64,000 nucleotides of DNA, taken from positions 596,784 to 660,783 of the forward strand of contig NZ_SNXZ01000003.1 in the NCBI RefSeq assembly GCF_004362825.1. Reading direction: 5' to 3'. Made by a program: the position numbers and the translations under genes. Below the pieces are notes generated by a model. The model was given only the letters and a program-made list of their open reading frames with translations, was not told where the DNA came from and searched no databases. Source of the stretch: Labedaea rhizosphaerae. GTDB taxonomy: Bacteria; Actinomycetota; Actinomycetes; Mycobacteriales; Pseudonocardiaceae. Shown here piece after piece: positions 31,659-39,725 of this stretch; the first letter of the stretch is position 1; the number at the start of each line of letters is the position of its first letter.

Positions 31659-32041
31659 CAGTAGGTCACCACCGTTGTGGTGGTCTGCTCGACCCGCGGC
31701 ACGGCGGTGAGGCAGTGCTGGAACGCAGCGCGCACCTGCGGGTGCTCGGCGTAGAACCGGGTCACGTCGGCCTCGGTGCGCGAGCTGGACAGCTCGTCCC
31801 ATTGCGCGTCGGTGATGCCGGCGTTGTCGCCCCAGCACTTCGAGAACGCGGCCTGGTTGGCCGGCGTGCGCTCGTGGGTGATGACCGTGTAGTGGCCGTG
31901 CGGCTGCTCGGCGGCCGAACTGGTTGCGGTGGCGGCGATGCCGCCGAACATGAGGGCGGTGACGACGATGACGACCCAGCGGGCGGGCTGGCCGATCGGC
32001 TTGCGGCTGGTGCGGTGTCTGGCAGTACTCTGGTTTCGCAT
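31658..32041 (-). CDS. Exported phage protein with two cysteines
   Basis: 127 aa. ATG 32041 (MRNQSTARHRTSRKPI) is preceded by GGAGAGGAAG. A basic N-region and hydrophobic segment (VVIVVTALMFGGIAATATSS) are followed by SAAEQ, a likely signal peptidase or anchor region. The outer part has two Cys (FSKCWGDNAG and FQHCLTAVP) that could pair. An exported protein made early from a prophage suggests a role in envelope modification or exclusion. Confidence 0.6.
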   Translation of the reverse strand: MRNQSTARHRTSRKPIGQPARWVVIVVTALMFGGIAATATSSAAEQPHGHYTVITHERTPANQAAFSKCWGDNAGITDAQWDELSSSRTEADVTRFYAEHPQVRAAFQHCLTAVPRVEQTTTTVVTY

Positions 32042-32119
32042 CGGAGGCTTCCTCTCCGGTCGACGCGGGGCTGACGGTGTGGGCCGTTGGCCCCGCACTT
32101 GTTTTGTGGGACTGGGTTT

Positions 32120-32362
32120 TCAAGCCGCGCGACCGCGGCGGCGGGGACGGGTCGAGGTGGGCGCGCCGTTGGCCACCCAGGCATCGACGTCGGTGCGCAG
32201 CGCCCGCCAGGTGCAACCGACGTAGTTCTGCGCGGCCGGCAAGGCACCGGTGCGCATCGCTTCGCGGATGTGGTTGCGGCCCCGGCTGGCGTGCTGCCGG
32301 ATCTGCGAGACGGTCATCCAGTAGTCGGCCTGCTCGGCGGTCTGCGTGGCGTGCTGGGACAT
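32120..32362 (-). CDS. Excisionase-like small DNA-binding protein
   Basis: 80 aa. YWMTVSQIRQHASRGRNHIR followed by RTGALPAAQNYVGCTWRALR forms a MerR/Xis-type winged helix, in which the second motif touches the DNA. The tail is Arg-rich. It is the second gene after the cro-like gene, a usual place for xis-type factors or small regulators. Confidence 0.65.
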   Translation of the reverse strand: MSQHATQTAEQADYWMTVSQIRQHASRGRNHIREAMRTGALPAAQNYVGCTWRALRTDVDAWVANGAPTSTRPRRRGRAA

Positions 32363-32384
32363 GCCGCGCCCCCTCTCGGTTGTC

Positions 32385-32612
32385 TTATTGAGGAACGAGA
32401 TTTGTCTTCGAGTCCACGAAAAGGTCGCCCTTGGGCACCTGCAGGAACACCTCGATGCGTGCGGCGACGTGCGGCGTGCACGTGGTCTTGGTGCCAGCGC
32501 AGAGCTGCTGGACGAACTGGCGGCTCACCTCGGCGGCCCGGGCCACCTGAGCCTGCGAGCGGTCCGCTGCCCTGATCGCGTCCCTGAACTCGTTGCTGTT
32601 CTTGAGCTTCAT
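32385..32612 (-). CDS. Cro-like helix-turn-helix regulator
   Basis: 75 aa from ATG 32612 (MKLKNSNEFRDAIRAAD), with AAAGG 8 nt upstream. An in-frame ATG at 32675 with GGGGGAG before it would add 21 Arg-rich residues and cannot be excluded. The HTH is SQAQVARAAEVSRQFVQQL. It is the first gene of the leftward early operon and is divergent from the repressor, which is the place of Cro. Confidence 0.78.
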   Translation of the reverse strand: MKLKNSNEFRDAIRAADRSQAQVARAAEVSRQFVQQLCAGTKTTCTPHVAARIEVFLQVPKGDLFVDSKTNLVPQ

Positions 32613-32695
32613 CCATCGGCCTTTCGCTGAGCGCCTGCGCCGGTGATGAGCGGCGCACGACTTGTCGCGGGTCATCGTGCTCCCCCTTCGGTTTA

Positions 32696-32892
32696 GTTGT
32701 CAACTCTCGTTCCGCTCAATAGTGAATCTCGGTTGTCACACTGACAAGCGCCCGGACGGGTGAACTCGAACAGATCACCAGGTAGAACACCAAAAGTGGA
32801 CAATTTCCGGACACCGCTAGGTTGTCACCAGGGCACGCGTCCACGGCGTGTCGCGCGCTTGACAGGGTGTCCACCTCCGACCCTGGACAAGT
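32696..32892. promoter_or_regulatory. Divergent control region with TTGTCA/TGACAA operator-like repeats
   Basis: The roughly 245-bp gap between the leftward cro-like and rightward repressor genes. It contains GTTGTCAAC at 32696-32704, a perfect inverted repeat TTGTCA-CAC-TGACAA at 32733-32747, TGGACAA at 32797-32803, GTTGTCACC at 32821-32829, CTTGACAGG near 32858, and TGGACAA near 32884. These repeated half-sites are probably operators bound by the repressor and/or the Cro-like protein. TTGACA at 32859 could also be a -35 box for the repressor operon, but no clear -10 box was found. Confidence 0.55.
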
Positions 32893-32919
32893 GCCGGAAG
32901 GGCAACGGAAGGTAGCGCT

Positions 32920-33399
32920 GTGCACGCACTCGGACGATGGATCCAGCAGCAGCTCGATGCTCGTGGCTGGAACCGTGCAGACCTAGCGCGTCGGCACGCC
33001 GACCTGTCCCCCAGCTTGCTCGGCAAGCTGATCACGGACGACCGCGAACACCTGGATCAGACGCCGCAGAAGCGCACGCTCAGCGCGCTCGCCGAGGCGT
33101 TCAACGTCAGCCTCGACGAGGTGCTGCTGGTTGCCGCCGAAGCCATCGGCGCGCCGGTCGGCGGGCTCACCGTGGCGCCGCTCAGCCGAGCGACTGCGGA
33201 AGAGCTGACCGAAGAGATCCTGATCAGGTTGCGCAGCGTCCGACCCCAGGAGGTGAGCTCCGGTGAAGCGTCGCCGACCCCCATGACCCCGCCCTCGGAT
33301 ATCGACATCACGACCCTGGCCCAGGACAAAGTCCGGCCGTTGCACCCGCCGCGCGTGACCCGGGCCGCGCGGCGGGCGCCACGTTCGGACGACGACTGA
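32920..33399 (+). CDS. Phage immunity repressor, HTH type (ImmR-like)
   Basis: 159 aa with a GTG start at 32920 and GGAAGG 7 nt before it. The N-terminal HTH runs through LDARGWNRADLARRHADLSP and SLLGKLITDD, then LSALAEAFNVSLDEVL. The C-terminal part is disordered and may serve as the target of the adjacent metallopeptidase. The gene is divergent from cro/xis and followed by immA-like and int genes, the arrangement of the ICEBs1/phi105-type ImmR-ImmA switch. Confidence 0.8.
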   Translation: MHALGRWIQQQLDARGWNRADLARRHADLSPSLLGKLITDDREHLDQTPQKRTLSALAEAFNVSLDEVLLVAAEAIGAPVGGLTVAPLSRATAEELTEEILIRLRSVRPQEVSSGEASPTPMTPPSDIDITTLAQDKVRPLHPPRVTRAARRAPRSDDD

Positions 33400-33501
33400 G
33401 CGCCACCACCCACATGGACTAGAGCGCGGTTACGGTCCGGTCCGCAAGTTGCGCCGACCGGGTCCGATGCGAGCCAGCGAACGGCTGTTCGCGTAACGAA
33501 G

Positions 33502-33511
33502 TGCGATCGCA
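33502..33511. promoter_or_regulatory. Palindrome TGCGATCGCA upstream of the peptidase gene
   Basis: A perfect 10-bp palindrome in the 129-bp gap between the repressor and peptidase genes, 18 nt before the ATG at 33529, flanked by partly inverted GCGTAACG and GCGTTAACGC. It could be an operator for a separate immA-int promoter. Evidence is limited to symmetry and position. Confidence 0.35.
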
Positions 33512-33528
33512 GTGCGTTAACGCCTGCC

Positions 33529-33945
33529 ATGACGACGCATCTGGTGGTGCTCGGCCAGCTGGTCGAGCTACTGGGGAGGATCCCCCAGGTGATCATTCGC
33601 GTGGCGCGCCCGGGAGAGCTCCTGCCGGGTGAGCTCGGCGCCACACTGTTCCTCACGCACGAAATCCTTTTGCGCCCCGGGCTTGACCCCCGCACCGCGC
33701 GCACCACACTGGCGCACGAACTCGTGCACTTGCTGCGCGGCCCCTGCTTCGAAGGCGACGAGCACGCCGAGGAACAAGCAGTTCGTGCACTGACCGCACA
33801 GATCCTGCTACCCCCGCCTGGTTGGCCGCCGACCGTCGACACTCCCACGACGGCCGCGGGGCTCGCCGAGCGGTACCTGATCGACACGGACGCGGCGACG
33901 CTCGCCCTCGAGCTGGCGCGCGGCCGGCACGGAGAGGTTGCCTGA
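33529..33945 (+). CDS. ImmA/IrrE-family metallopeptidase
   Basis: 138 aa. The zinc-binding HExxH is present as TLAHELVHLLRG (HELVH 63-67), followed by the acidic third-ligand region FEGDEHAEEQAVRAL. An upstream strand-helix part (TLFLTHEILLRPGL) completes the fold. In related elements this peptidase cleaves the repressor after DNA damage or quorum signals and so releases excision. The stop overlaps the integrase start (TGATG). Confidence 0.85.
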   Translation: MTTHLVVLGQLVELLGRIPQVIIRVARPGELLPGELGATLFLTHEILLRPGLDPRTARTTLAHELVHLLRGPCFEGDEHAEEQAVRALTAQILLPPPGWPPTVDTPTTAAGLAERYLIDTDAATLALELARGRHGEVA

Positions 33946-35135
33946 TGATCAAACCCGAAGAGCTGCCCAGCGGCCGGTACCGCGCCCGGTACCGGGACGC
34001 CGACGGCAAGGTCCAGTCGGTGCCGGGCACGTTCGAGCGCAAGAGCGACGCCGAAGACGCGGCCGTCGACGCGCAGGCGAAGGCCAACCGCCAGGCCGCT
34101 CGGTCTTCGGGGCGCATGTCGCCGCGCACCTCGTGGGGCGACTGGTGGGACGTCTGGAACGCGGACCGTGAGCACGCCTCGGACGTGGACCGCGTCGAGA
34201 AGAGCATCGTGAAGGTGCACTTGCGCCCGCAGTGGGGCGACACCGAACTGGTGCAGATCAAGCGGCCCGACGTCAAGAAGTGGTACGCCAAACTCACCAG
34301 GGAGTGCAAGAGCCTCAGCTACGCCAACCGGATTTTCGACGTGTTCAAGGCCAGCATGAATGCGGCCGTGGACGAAGAGATCCTTGAATATTCGCCGTGC
34401 TCCCGGGTGAAGATGAAGAGCCCGCCGAAACGCCCCATGCCATATTACAGCCACGCCGAAATGGCGAAGATCACACCCAACCTGAAAGCGCATATCAGGC
34501 GCGCTGCCGAGTTCCTCGAAGATACGGGATTGCGCCCAAGCGAATTGTCGGGCTTGCACGCCCACAGGATTGATTTCGAAAGCGGTTGGCTCTACGTAGC
34601 CGAGGTGTACCTGCGCGGCAAGAAGGTCATGAAGCCGTGGCCGAAAGACCGCGAGTTTCGCCGGGTGCCGCTCACAGCCCGGGCGATGCGCGTGGCGCTG
34701 GAGGCCCTCGACGGCCGCGACCTCACGGCCGGCTGCGGCATCCCGCACCTGGACGGCCGGCCGTGCAAGCACCCGCTCGTGTTCGTGATGCCGCATGGCG
34801 GGGTGCTGCTGGCTGACACGCTGTCGGACGAGCTCCGCGCGGCCGGCGGCAAGGCCGGGTACGCCCTGCGCCGCGGCCTGCCCACGCGCCTGGCCGAGGC
34901 GAACGTGGACCCGTTCCTGATCGCGCGGGTCATGGGGCACGCCACCGTCGATCAGACCAACACCTACGTGCAGGACACCCCGGCCAGCCACCAGCGCATC
35001 ACGGGCGCGCTCGGCGACCGCCCCGGCCTCACCGTCGTGGGACAGGACGACGAGCGTGGGACGGCGCGTGGGACAGAAGCACGGGAGGGTCCGGGTGCAT
35101 CCGGGTCGATGGGCGATCAGTCGGACGCGGGCTGA
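33945..35135 (+). CDS. int: Tyrosine-family site-specific integrase
   Basis: 396 aa from ATG 33945. An N-terminal arm-binding domain (LPSGRYRARYRDADGKVQSV) precedes a SAM-like core-binding domain (GDWWDVWNADREH to FKASMNAAVDEEI) and the catalytic domain: Arg197 in DTGLRPSELSGL, Lys near 226-234, YALRR (306-310) in place of the usual HxLRH, His332 in MGHATVDQT, and the nucleophile Tyr341 in NTYVQ. The first box-II His is replaced by Tyr306. The last third of the C-terminus is a polar extension. It inserts and excises this prophage. Confidence 0.93.
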   Translation: MIKPEELPSGRYRARYRDADGKVQSVPGTFERKSDAEDAAVDAQAKANRQAARSSGRMSPRTSWGDWWDVWNADREHASDVDRVEKSIVKVHLRPQWGDTELVQIKRPDVKKWYAKLTRECKSLSYANRIFDVFKASMNAAVDEEILEYSPCSRVKMKSPPKRPMPYYSHAEMAKITPNLKAHIRRAAEFLEDTGLRPSELSGLHAHRIDFESGWLYVAEVYLRGKKVMKPWPKDREFRRVPLTARAMRVALEALDGRDLTAGCGIPHLDGRPCKHPLVFVMPHGGVLLADTLSDELRAAGGKAGYALRRGLPTRLAEANVDPFLIARVMGHATVDQTNTYVQDTPASHQRITGALGDRPGLTVVGQDDERGTARGTEAREGPGASGSMGDQSDAG

Positions 35136-35185
35136 CCTGGGGCAACGGCACCGTTTGAGGTCGATCCGGGTGCATCCGGGTCGAT
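35090..35185. repeat. Direct repeats at the prophage end (attachment region)
   Basis: A 21-bp sequence beginning TCCGGGTGCATCC and ending GGGTCGAT occurs exactly at 35090-35110 (inside the end of int) and at 35165-35185, 75 bp apart. Within each copy CCGGGT is itself repeated. Copies on either side of the int stop are the usual layout of arm-type integrase binding sites beside attR. The core crossover site cannot be placed without the other end. No tRNA was seen nearby. Confidence 0.55.
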
Positions 35186-35279
35186 TTGCGTTGTCCCAGG
35201 TCACGAGCCCGGCGCAACGCGCGCACCGTATCGTCACCCACCGCGCGGCATGGACCGAACGGCCCATTAGCCGCCCGCG

Positions 35280-35552
35280 TCACGTCTGTTCGTGCTCCTC
35301 GACGACCTCTTGCGGGATCACGATCGGGCGAAGGCGCGCCCACAACCCGAACAGGGCCGCGACCACCAGCATCGAGATGCCCATCCACACGTTGATGTTC
35401 ACGTCGCCGGTCTTGTCCTTGTAGTCGGAGCTGTCCGAGAACAGCCCCACCAGCAGCACGATGATCCCGTAGAGCAGGAACAGCACGGCGAGGATCAGCC
35501 GCAGGTCGAACAGGCCCGCCCGGCGGGTGCCCGAGGATTCGCGTCCGGTCAC
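35280..35552 (-). CDS. Small two-helix membrane protein beside the symporter
   Basis: 90 aa. Two membrane segments (LRLILAVLFLLYGIIVLLVG and NVWMGISMLVVAALFGLWA) flank a short acidic loop (SSDYKDKTGDVN); the tail is acidic. Small proteins of this kind often follow actinobacterial SSS symporters and may be an accessory subunit. Its start lies 15 bp after the symporter stop, so the two are co-transcribed. It is the first gene outside the prophage. Confidence 0.72.
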   Translation of the reverse strand: MTGRESSGTRRAGLFDLRLILAVLFLLYGIIVLLVGLFSDSSDYKDKTGDVNINVWMGISMLVVAALFGLWARLRPIVIPQEVVEEHEQT

Positions 35553-35567
35553 GTCAGTTCGCCTCCC

Positions 35568-37262
35568 TCACCAGAAGATGATGTTCAGGACCAGGGCAAG
35601 GGCGAGCACGCCCGTGCCGAGCACCGCGGGCTTGCGGTACCAGCCGGCGTTCTCGCCGGTGTCGTCGTGCGTGCGCGACTCCTTCGGCGTCAGCGACCAC
35701 ACGAGACCACGCAGTTCGTCGTCCGGCTTCGGCCTGCTCACCATGGAGATGATGATGCTGAGCACGATGTCCACCACGAACGCGACGCTGGCCGCGACGA
35801 AGGCGCCGCCCTGGCCGGAGAAGTTGAACACGCCGTTGCGGTTGAGGACGTCGACGGTGATCGCCGAGACCGTGCCCATGACCAGGCCGATGGCACCGGC
35901 CAGCGGCGTCATCCGCTTCCAGAACATGCCGAGGATGAACGTGGCGAAAAGCGGCGCGTTGAAGAAGCCGAAGAGCGTCTGCAGGTAGTCCATCAGGTTG
36001 TCGAAGTTGCTGGCGATGAACGCCGTGCCGATCGCCACCACGCAACCGACGATCGTGATCAACCGGCCGAACCGCAGGTAGTAGCCGTCCGGCTTGTCCT
36101 TCTTCACGTACGTCTGCCAGATGTCGTAGGTGAAGACGGTGTTGAACGAGCTGACGTTGGCCGCCATGCCCGCCATGAACGCGGCCAGCAGGCCGGTGAT
36201 CGCCACGCCGAGCATGCCGTTGGGCAGCAGGTCGCGGATCAGCAGTTCGATGGCGTTGTTGTACTTCACGTCGCCCGCCGCCGCCGTGTTGCCCGCCTTG
36301 AGCGCGATGAGCTCCGGGGAGAGGACCGCGGCCAGCATGCCGGGGATGAAGATGACGAGGACGATGAGCGTCTTCGGGTAGGCACCGATCAGGGGCGTGC
36401 GCCGGGCCGCGGACATGCTCTTCGCGGACAGCGCGCGCTGCACCTCGGCGAAGTTCGTTGTCCAGTAACCGAAGGACAGCACGAACCCGAGGCCGAAGAT
36501 CAGGCCGATCACCGACAGGGTCGAGTTGGTGATGCCGGTGATGTTGGTGCCGGGCCAGGACGAGAGTTCGAGCGCGTGGTCGGCGTTGGCGTTGGTGACC
36601 TTGTCGACCAGGCCCTGCCAGCCGCCGACGCGGTGCAGCCCGACGAGCGTCAACGGGATCAGCATCGCGATGATCACGAAGAACTGCATGACCTCGTTGT
36701 AGACGGCGGCGGACAGGCCACCGAGGCCCGTGTAGGCGAGGACGACCGCGGCGGACACGATCACCGAGATCCAGAGCGGCCAGCCGAGCAGCAGGTTGAT
36801 CACGGTGGCGAGCGCGTAGAGGTTGATGCCCGCGATGAGCACCTGGGCGACGGCGAAACTTATGCCGTTGACCAGGTGCGCGGCCGGGCCGAAGCGCCGG
36901 AGCATGAACTCGGGAACGCTGCGAACCTTTGCGCCGTAGTAGAACGGCATCATCACCAAGCCGAGGAACACCATGGCCGGGATCGCGCCGAGCCAGTAGT
37001 AGTGCACAGTCGGGACGCCGTACTGCGCGCCGTTGGCCGTCATGCCGAAGATCTCGACCGCGCCGAGGTTGGCCGAGATGAAGGCGAGACCGGTCACCCA
37101 GGCGGGCAGTGATCGGCCGGACAGGAAGAAGTCGAGGCTGCTGGATACGGAGCGCCGGGCGAGGAACCCGATGCCCAGCACCATGACGAAGTAGATCGCC
37201 AGCAGCAGGTAGTCGACGGGACCGGCGTCCAGCCGCAGATTGGCGTCGGCAAGGACATGCAT
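35568..37262 (-). CDS. Sodium:solute symporter (SSS family)
   Basis: 564 aa with about 14 membrane segments. The N-terminus (YLLLAIYFVMVLGIGFLARR), FLSGRSLPAWVTGLAFISAN, the GLSAAVYNEVMQFF loop, FSFGYWTTNFAEVQRAL and MAGMAANVSSFNTVFTYDIW are all hallmarks of the family, close to SglT/vSGLT-like sugar or inositol carriers. The substrate cannot be named from sequence alone. It transports its solute with Na+ across the cell membrane. Its upstream region holds the 22-bp tandem array. Confidence 0.88.
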   Translation of the reverse strand: MHVLADANLRLDAGPVDYLLLAIYFVMVLGIGFLARRSVSSSLDFFLSGRSLPAWVTGLAFISANLGAVEIFGMTANGAQYGVPTVHYYWLGAIPAMVFLGLVMMPFYYGAKVRSVPEFMLRRFGPAAHLVNGISFAVAQVLIAGINLYALATVINLLLGWPLWISVIVSAAVVLAYTGLGGLSAAVYNEVMQFFVIIAMLIPLTLVGLHRVGGWQGLVDKVTNANADHALELSSWPGTNITGITNSTLSVIGLIFGLGFVLSFGYWTTNFAEVQRALSAKSMSAARRTPLIGAYPKTLIVLVIFIPGMLAAVLSPELIALKAGNTAAAGDVKYNNAIELLIRDLLPNGMLGVAITGLLAAFMAGMAANVSSFNTVFTYDIWQTYVKKDKPDGYYLRFGRLITIVGCVVAIGTAFIASNFDNLMDYLQTLFGFFNAPLFATFILGMFWKRMTPLAGAIGLVMGTVSAITVDVLNRNGVFNFSGQGGAFVAASVAFVVDIVLSIIISMVSRPKPDDELRGLVWSLTPKESRTHDDTGENAGWYRKPAVLGTGVLALALVLNIIFW

Positions 37263-37454
37263 GGGACCTCACCACCTAAGACAACGTTGTCGGTCGGGGC
37301 GGAGCTAACCAACATCAACGAACAGCATTCAACAGAAGCCCTCGACCCGGCACAAGGGGTCGCTCGGAGATCATCCTCCGTGACGTTGCGTTCCGCCCGC
37401 CGAAAACCGCCCGCCCACCACGCCCAGCTTCCTTCGGCCGAGCCCACTCCACGG

Positions 37455-37652
37455 GCGTGTCCCCCGCTCCCGCTGGGCGTGTCCCCCGCTCCGACCGCGC
37501 GTGTCCCCCGCTCCCGCCGCGCGTGTCCCCCGGTCCGACCGCGCGTGTCCCCCACTCAAGTCAGGTGTGTCCCACACTCAGACCGCGCGTGTCCCACGTT
37601 TCGGCCAGGCGAGGCCCGAGTCCCAGCCACGCGAACCCCCCGCGCTCTGAGC
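37455..37652. repeat. 22-bp tandem repeat array between nucS and the symporter
   Basis: Nine head-to-tail 22-bp units, beginning GCGTGTCCCCCGCTCC in the well-kept copies. Units start at 37455, 37477, 37499, 37521, 37543, 37565, 37587, 37609 and 37631; the last two are degenerate. GTGTCCCACACTC at 37567-37579 has its exact complement at 37679-37691, so a large hairpin is also possible. The same unit occurs inverted at 49713-49800. There are no unique spacers, so it is not CRISPR. Confidence 0.8.
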
Positions 37653-37714
37653 GCGCGACTGTGGGACACACCCCGCACGAGTGTGGGACACGCCCTGAAG
37701 ATCGGAGCGGAGTA

Positions 37715-38374
37715 CTAGAAGAGGCGAAACTCGTCGGATTCGATGCCGCGCAGGGAGTCGTAGTCCAGGGTCACGCAGCGGATGCCGCGGTCTTCGGCCA
37801 GGGTCTTGGCCTGCGGCTTGATCTGCTGCGCGGCGAACACCCCAGCGACCGGCGCCAGCAGCGGATCCCGGTTCAGCAGCTCCAGGTACCTGGTCAGCTG
37901 CTCGACGCCGTCGATCTCGCCGCGGCGCTTGATCTCCACCGCCACGGTCGCGCCCGATTCGTTGCGGCACAAGATGTCCACCGGCCCGATGGCCGTCATG
38001 TACTCGCGGCGGATCAGGGAGTAGCCCGGGCCGAGCGTGGTGATGTGCTCGGCGAGCAGTTCCTGCAGGTGCGCCTCGACACCGTCCTTCACGAGGCCGG
38101 GGTCGACGCCGAGCTCGAACTTCGTGTCGCTGATGATCTCCTCGAGGGTGATCACGAGCTTCTCGCCCGCCTTGTTCTCCACCGTCCAGGTGCCGGGCTC
38201 CTCGGTCAGCCAGCACGGTGGGCTCATCCAGTTCAGCGGCTTGTACGAACCGCCGTCGGAGTGCACGAGCACCGAGCCGTCGGCCTTGACCATGAGGAGC
38301 CGGGTTGCCATGGCGAGGTGGGCGGTCAGCCTGCCTGCGTAGTCCACCTGGCACCGGGCGATCACGAGACGCAC
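37715..38374 (-). CDS. nucS: Mismatch-specific endonuclease NucS/EndoMS
   Basis: 219 aa. An N-terminal beta domain ([20 protein letters not shown]) binds DNA and the C-terminal RecB-like nuclease has [12 protein letters not shown] and [17 protein letters not shown] with the catalytic Asp, Glu and Lys. The final DEFRLF is the clamp-interacting tail. In actinobacteria lacking MutS/MutL this enzyme performs mismatch repair. It is convergent with nothing on its right: the Nudix gene reads away from it. Confidence 0.95.
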   Translation of the reverse strand: MRLVIARCQVDYAGRLTAHLAMATRLLMVKADGSVLVHSDGGSYKPLNWMSPPCWLTEEPGTWTVENKAGEKLVITLEEIISDTKFELGVDPGLVKDGVEAHLQELLAEHITTLGPGYSLIRREYMTAIGPVDILCRNESGATVAVEIKRRGEIDGVEQLTRYLELLNRDPLLAPVAGVFAAQQIKPQAKTLAEDRGIRCVTLDYDSLRGIESDEFRLF

Positions 38375-38403
38375 GGCAAGCAGGCTAGTGGAGAATCATC
38401 CAC

Positions 38404-38928
38404 GTGGACGCGCTGGACTCACGACAGGTGTACGCGAACGCGTGGATGACCGTCCGCGAGGACGACATCCGGCGGGCCGACGGCTCGCACGGCATCTACG
38501 GGGTGGTGGACAAACCCGACTACGCCTTGGTCATCCCCGCCGACGGCGACCGGGTGATGCTGGTCGAGCAGTTCCGCTACCCGCTGGGCCTGCGGCGGTG
38601 GGAGTTCCCGCAGGGCACGGCGCCGGACCGGGCCGAGCTCGACCCGCACGAGCTGGCCGTGCGTGAGCTGCGTGAGGAGACCGGGCTCGCCGGCAACCTG
38701 CACTACCTCGGCCTGCTCGACGTCGCGCCCGGCATGTCCAGCCAGCGCGGCCGCGTCTACCTGGCCACCGACCTGACCCACGGCGAGCCGCAACGCGAAC
38801 TCGAAGAGCAGGACATGCGCAGTGCCTGGTTCACCCGCGTCGAACTGGAACGCATGATCCGCGACGGCGAGATCACCGACGCGCAAACGATTGCGGCCTA
38901 CGGGTTGCTGCTGCTGCGCAACCTTTAG
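38404..38928 (+). CDS. Nudix hydrolase, ADP-ribose pyrophosphatase-like
   Basis: 174 aa, GTG start at 38404. Complete Nudix box from GTAPDRAELDPHELAVRELR through EETGLAG. Before it VEQFRYPLGLRRWEFPQG is typical of the ADP-ribose/ADP-sugar group. It probably clears nucleoside diphosphate compounds in the cytosol. Its stop overlaps the end of the convergent crotonase gene by 4 bp (38925-38928). Confidence 0.88.
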   Translation: MDALDSRQVYANAWMTVREDDIRRADGSHGIYGVVDKPDYALVIPADGDRVMLVEQFRYPLGLRRWEFPQGTAPDRAELDPHELAVRELREETGLAGNLHYLGLLDVAPGMSSQRGRVYLATDLTHGEPQRELEEQDMRSAWFTRVELERMIRDGEITDAQTIAAYGLLLLRNL

Positions 38929-39698
38929 TCCGGCCAGACGGGCTTGCGCTTCTCGAGGAACGCCGCCATGCCTTCCTTGGCGCCGGGCAGTTGCGACGCC
39001 GACGCCATGACCTCCAGCGCCAGCGCATAGGCGTCGGCTTCCGGGCGGTCGAGCTGCGCGTACAAGGTCTGCTTGCCGAGTGCCTTGCTCGCGCGGCTGC
39101 CCTTGGTCGCCCGGGCCAGCAGGTCGGTCACCGACGCGTCCAGCTCGTCGTCGGGGACCACCCGGTTGACCATGCCCCAGTCCAGCGCGGTCTTGGCGTC
39201 GATGACATCGCCGGTCAGGGCCAGCTCCATCAGCCGCTTGCGCCCGATCGACCGGGCGACGGGCACCGCGGGCGTGTGGCAGAACCAGCCGCCCTTGCCA
39301 CCCGGCAAGGCGAAACCCGCCGACTCCGCGGCCACCGCGAGGTCGCAGGAGGCCACGAGCTGGCAGCCGGCCGCGGTCGCGAGCCCGTGCACGCGGGCGA
39401 TCACCACCTGCGGGATCGACTGCATCGTCCCCATGAGTTCGGTGCAGAGCTTCAGCAGGTCGCGCACGCCGACCAGGTCACGTGCGGCGACGTCGCCGAA
39501 GTCGTGGCCGGCGGAGAACACCGGCCCTTCGGCGCCGAGCACGACACCGGTCGCGTCGGTGTCGCCGGTCGCGCGGAAGGCGGCGAGCAGCTCGGCGAGG
39601 TGGTCCGCGGAGAGCGAATTGCGCCGCTGCGGCCGGTTCATCGTGATCCGCACCGTGTCGCCGTCGTGCTTGACCAGGATGTGCTGGTATTCGCCCAT
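38925..39698 (-). CDS. Enoyl-CoA hydratase/isomerase (crotonase) family protein
   Basis: 257 aa from ATG 39698 (MGEYQHILVKHDGDTVR). VRITMNRPQRRNSLSADHL, VFSAGHDFGDVAA and GLATAAGCQLVASCDLAVAA carry the oxyanion-hole Gly/Ala pattern. The F-SAGHDF phrase is typical of ECHDC3-like enzymes. The first catalytic Glu of true hydratases is not evident in AAGCQLVAS, so the activity may differ from simple hydration. CoA-thioester substrate is unknown. Confidence 0.85.
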   Translation of the reverse strand: MGEYQHILVKHDGDTVRITMNRPQRRNSLSADHLAELLAAFRATGDTDATGVVLGAEGPVFSAGHDFGDVAARDLVGVRDLLKLCTELMGTMQSIPQVVIARVHGLATAAGCQLVASCDLAVAAESAGFALPGGKGGWFCHTPAVPVARSIGRKRLMELALTGDVIDAKTALDWGMVNRVVPDDELDASVTDLLARATKGSRASKALGKQTLYAQLDRPEADAYALALEVMASASQLPGAKEGMAAFLEKRKPVWPD

Positions 39699-39725
39699 GC
39701 CCGCCACGGTAGCTACCGTGACGGC

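Noticed and set aside
35037-35075. GTGGGAC repeats at the end of int as members of the 22-bp host repeat family
   Set aside because: The three copies are 19 and 12 bp apart, not 22, and lie in coding sequence; similarity is limited to 7 bases.
35136-35279. tRNA gene as attachment site
   Set aside because: No cloverleaf, no T-loop consensus on either strand in the 144 bases.
37455-37652. CRISPR-like array
   Set aside because: Units follow each other without spacers and the unit itself varies; no cas genes are near. It is a tandem repeat.
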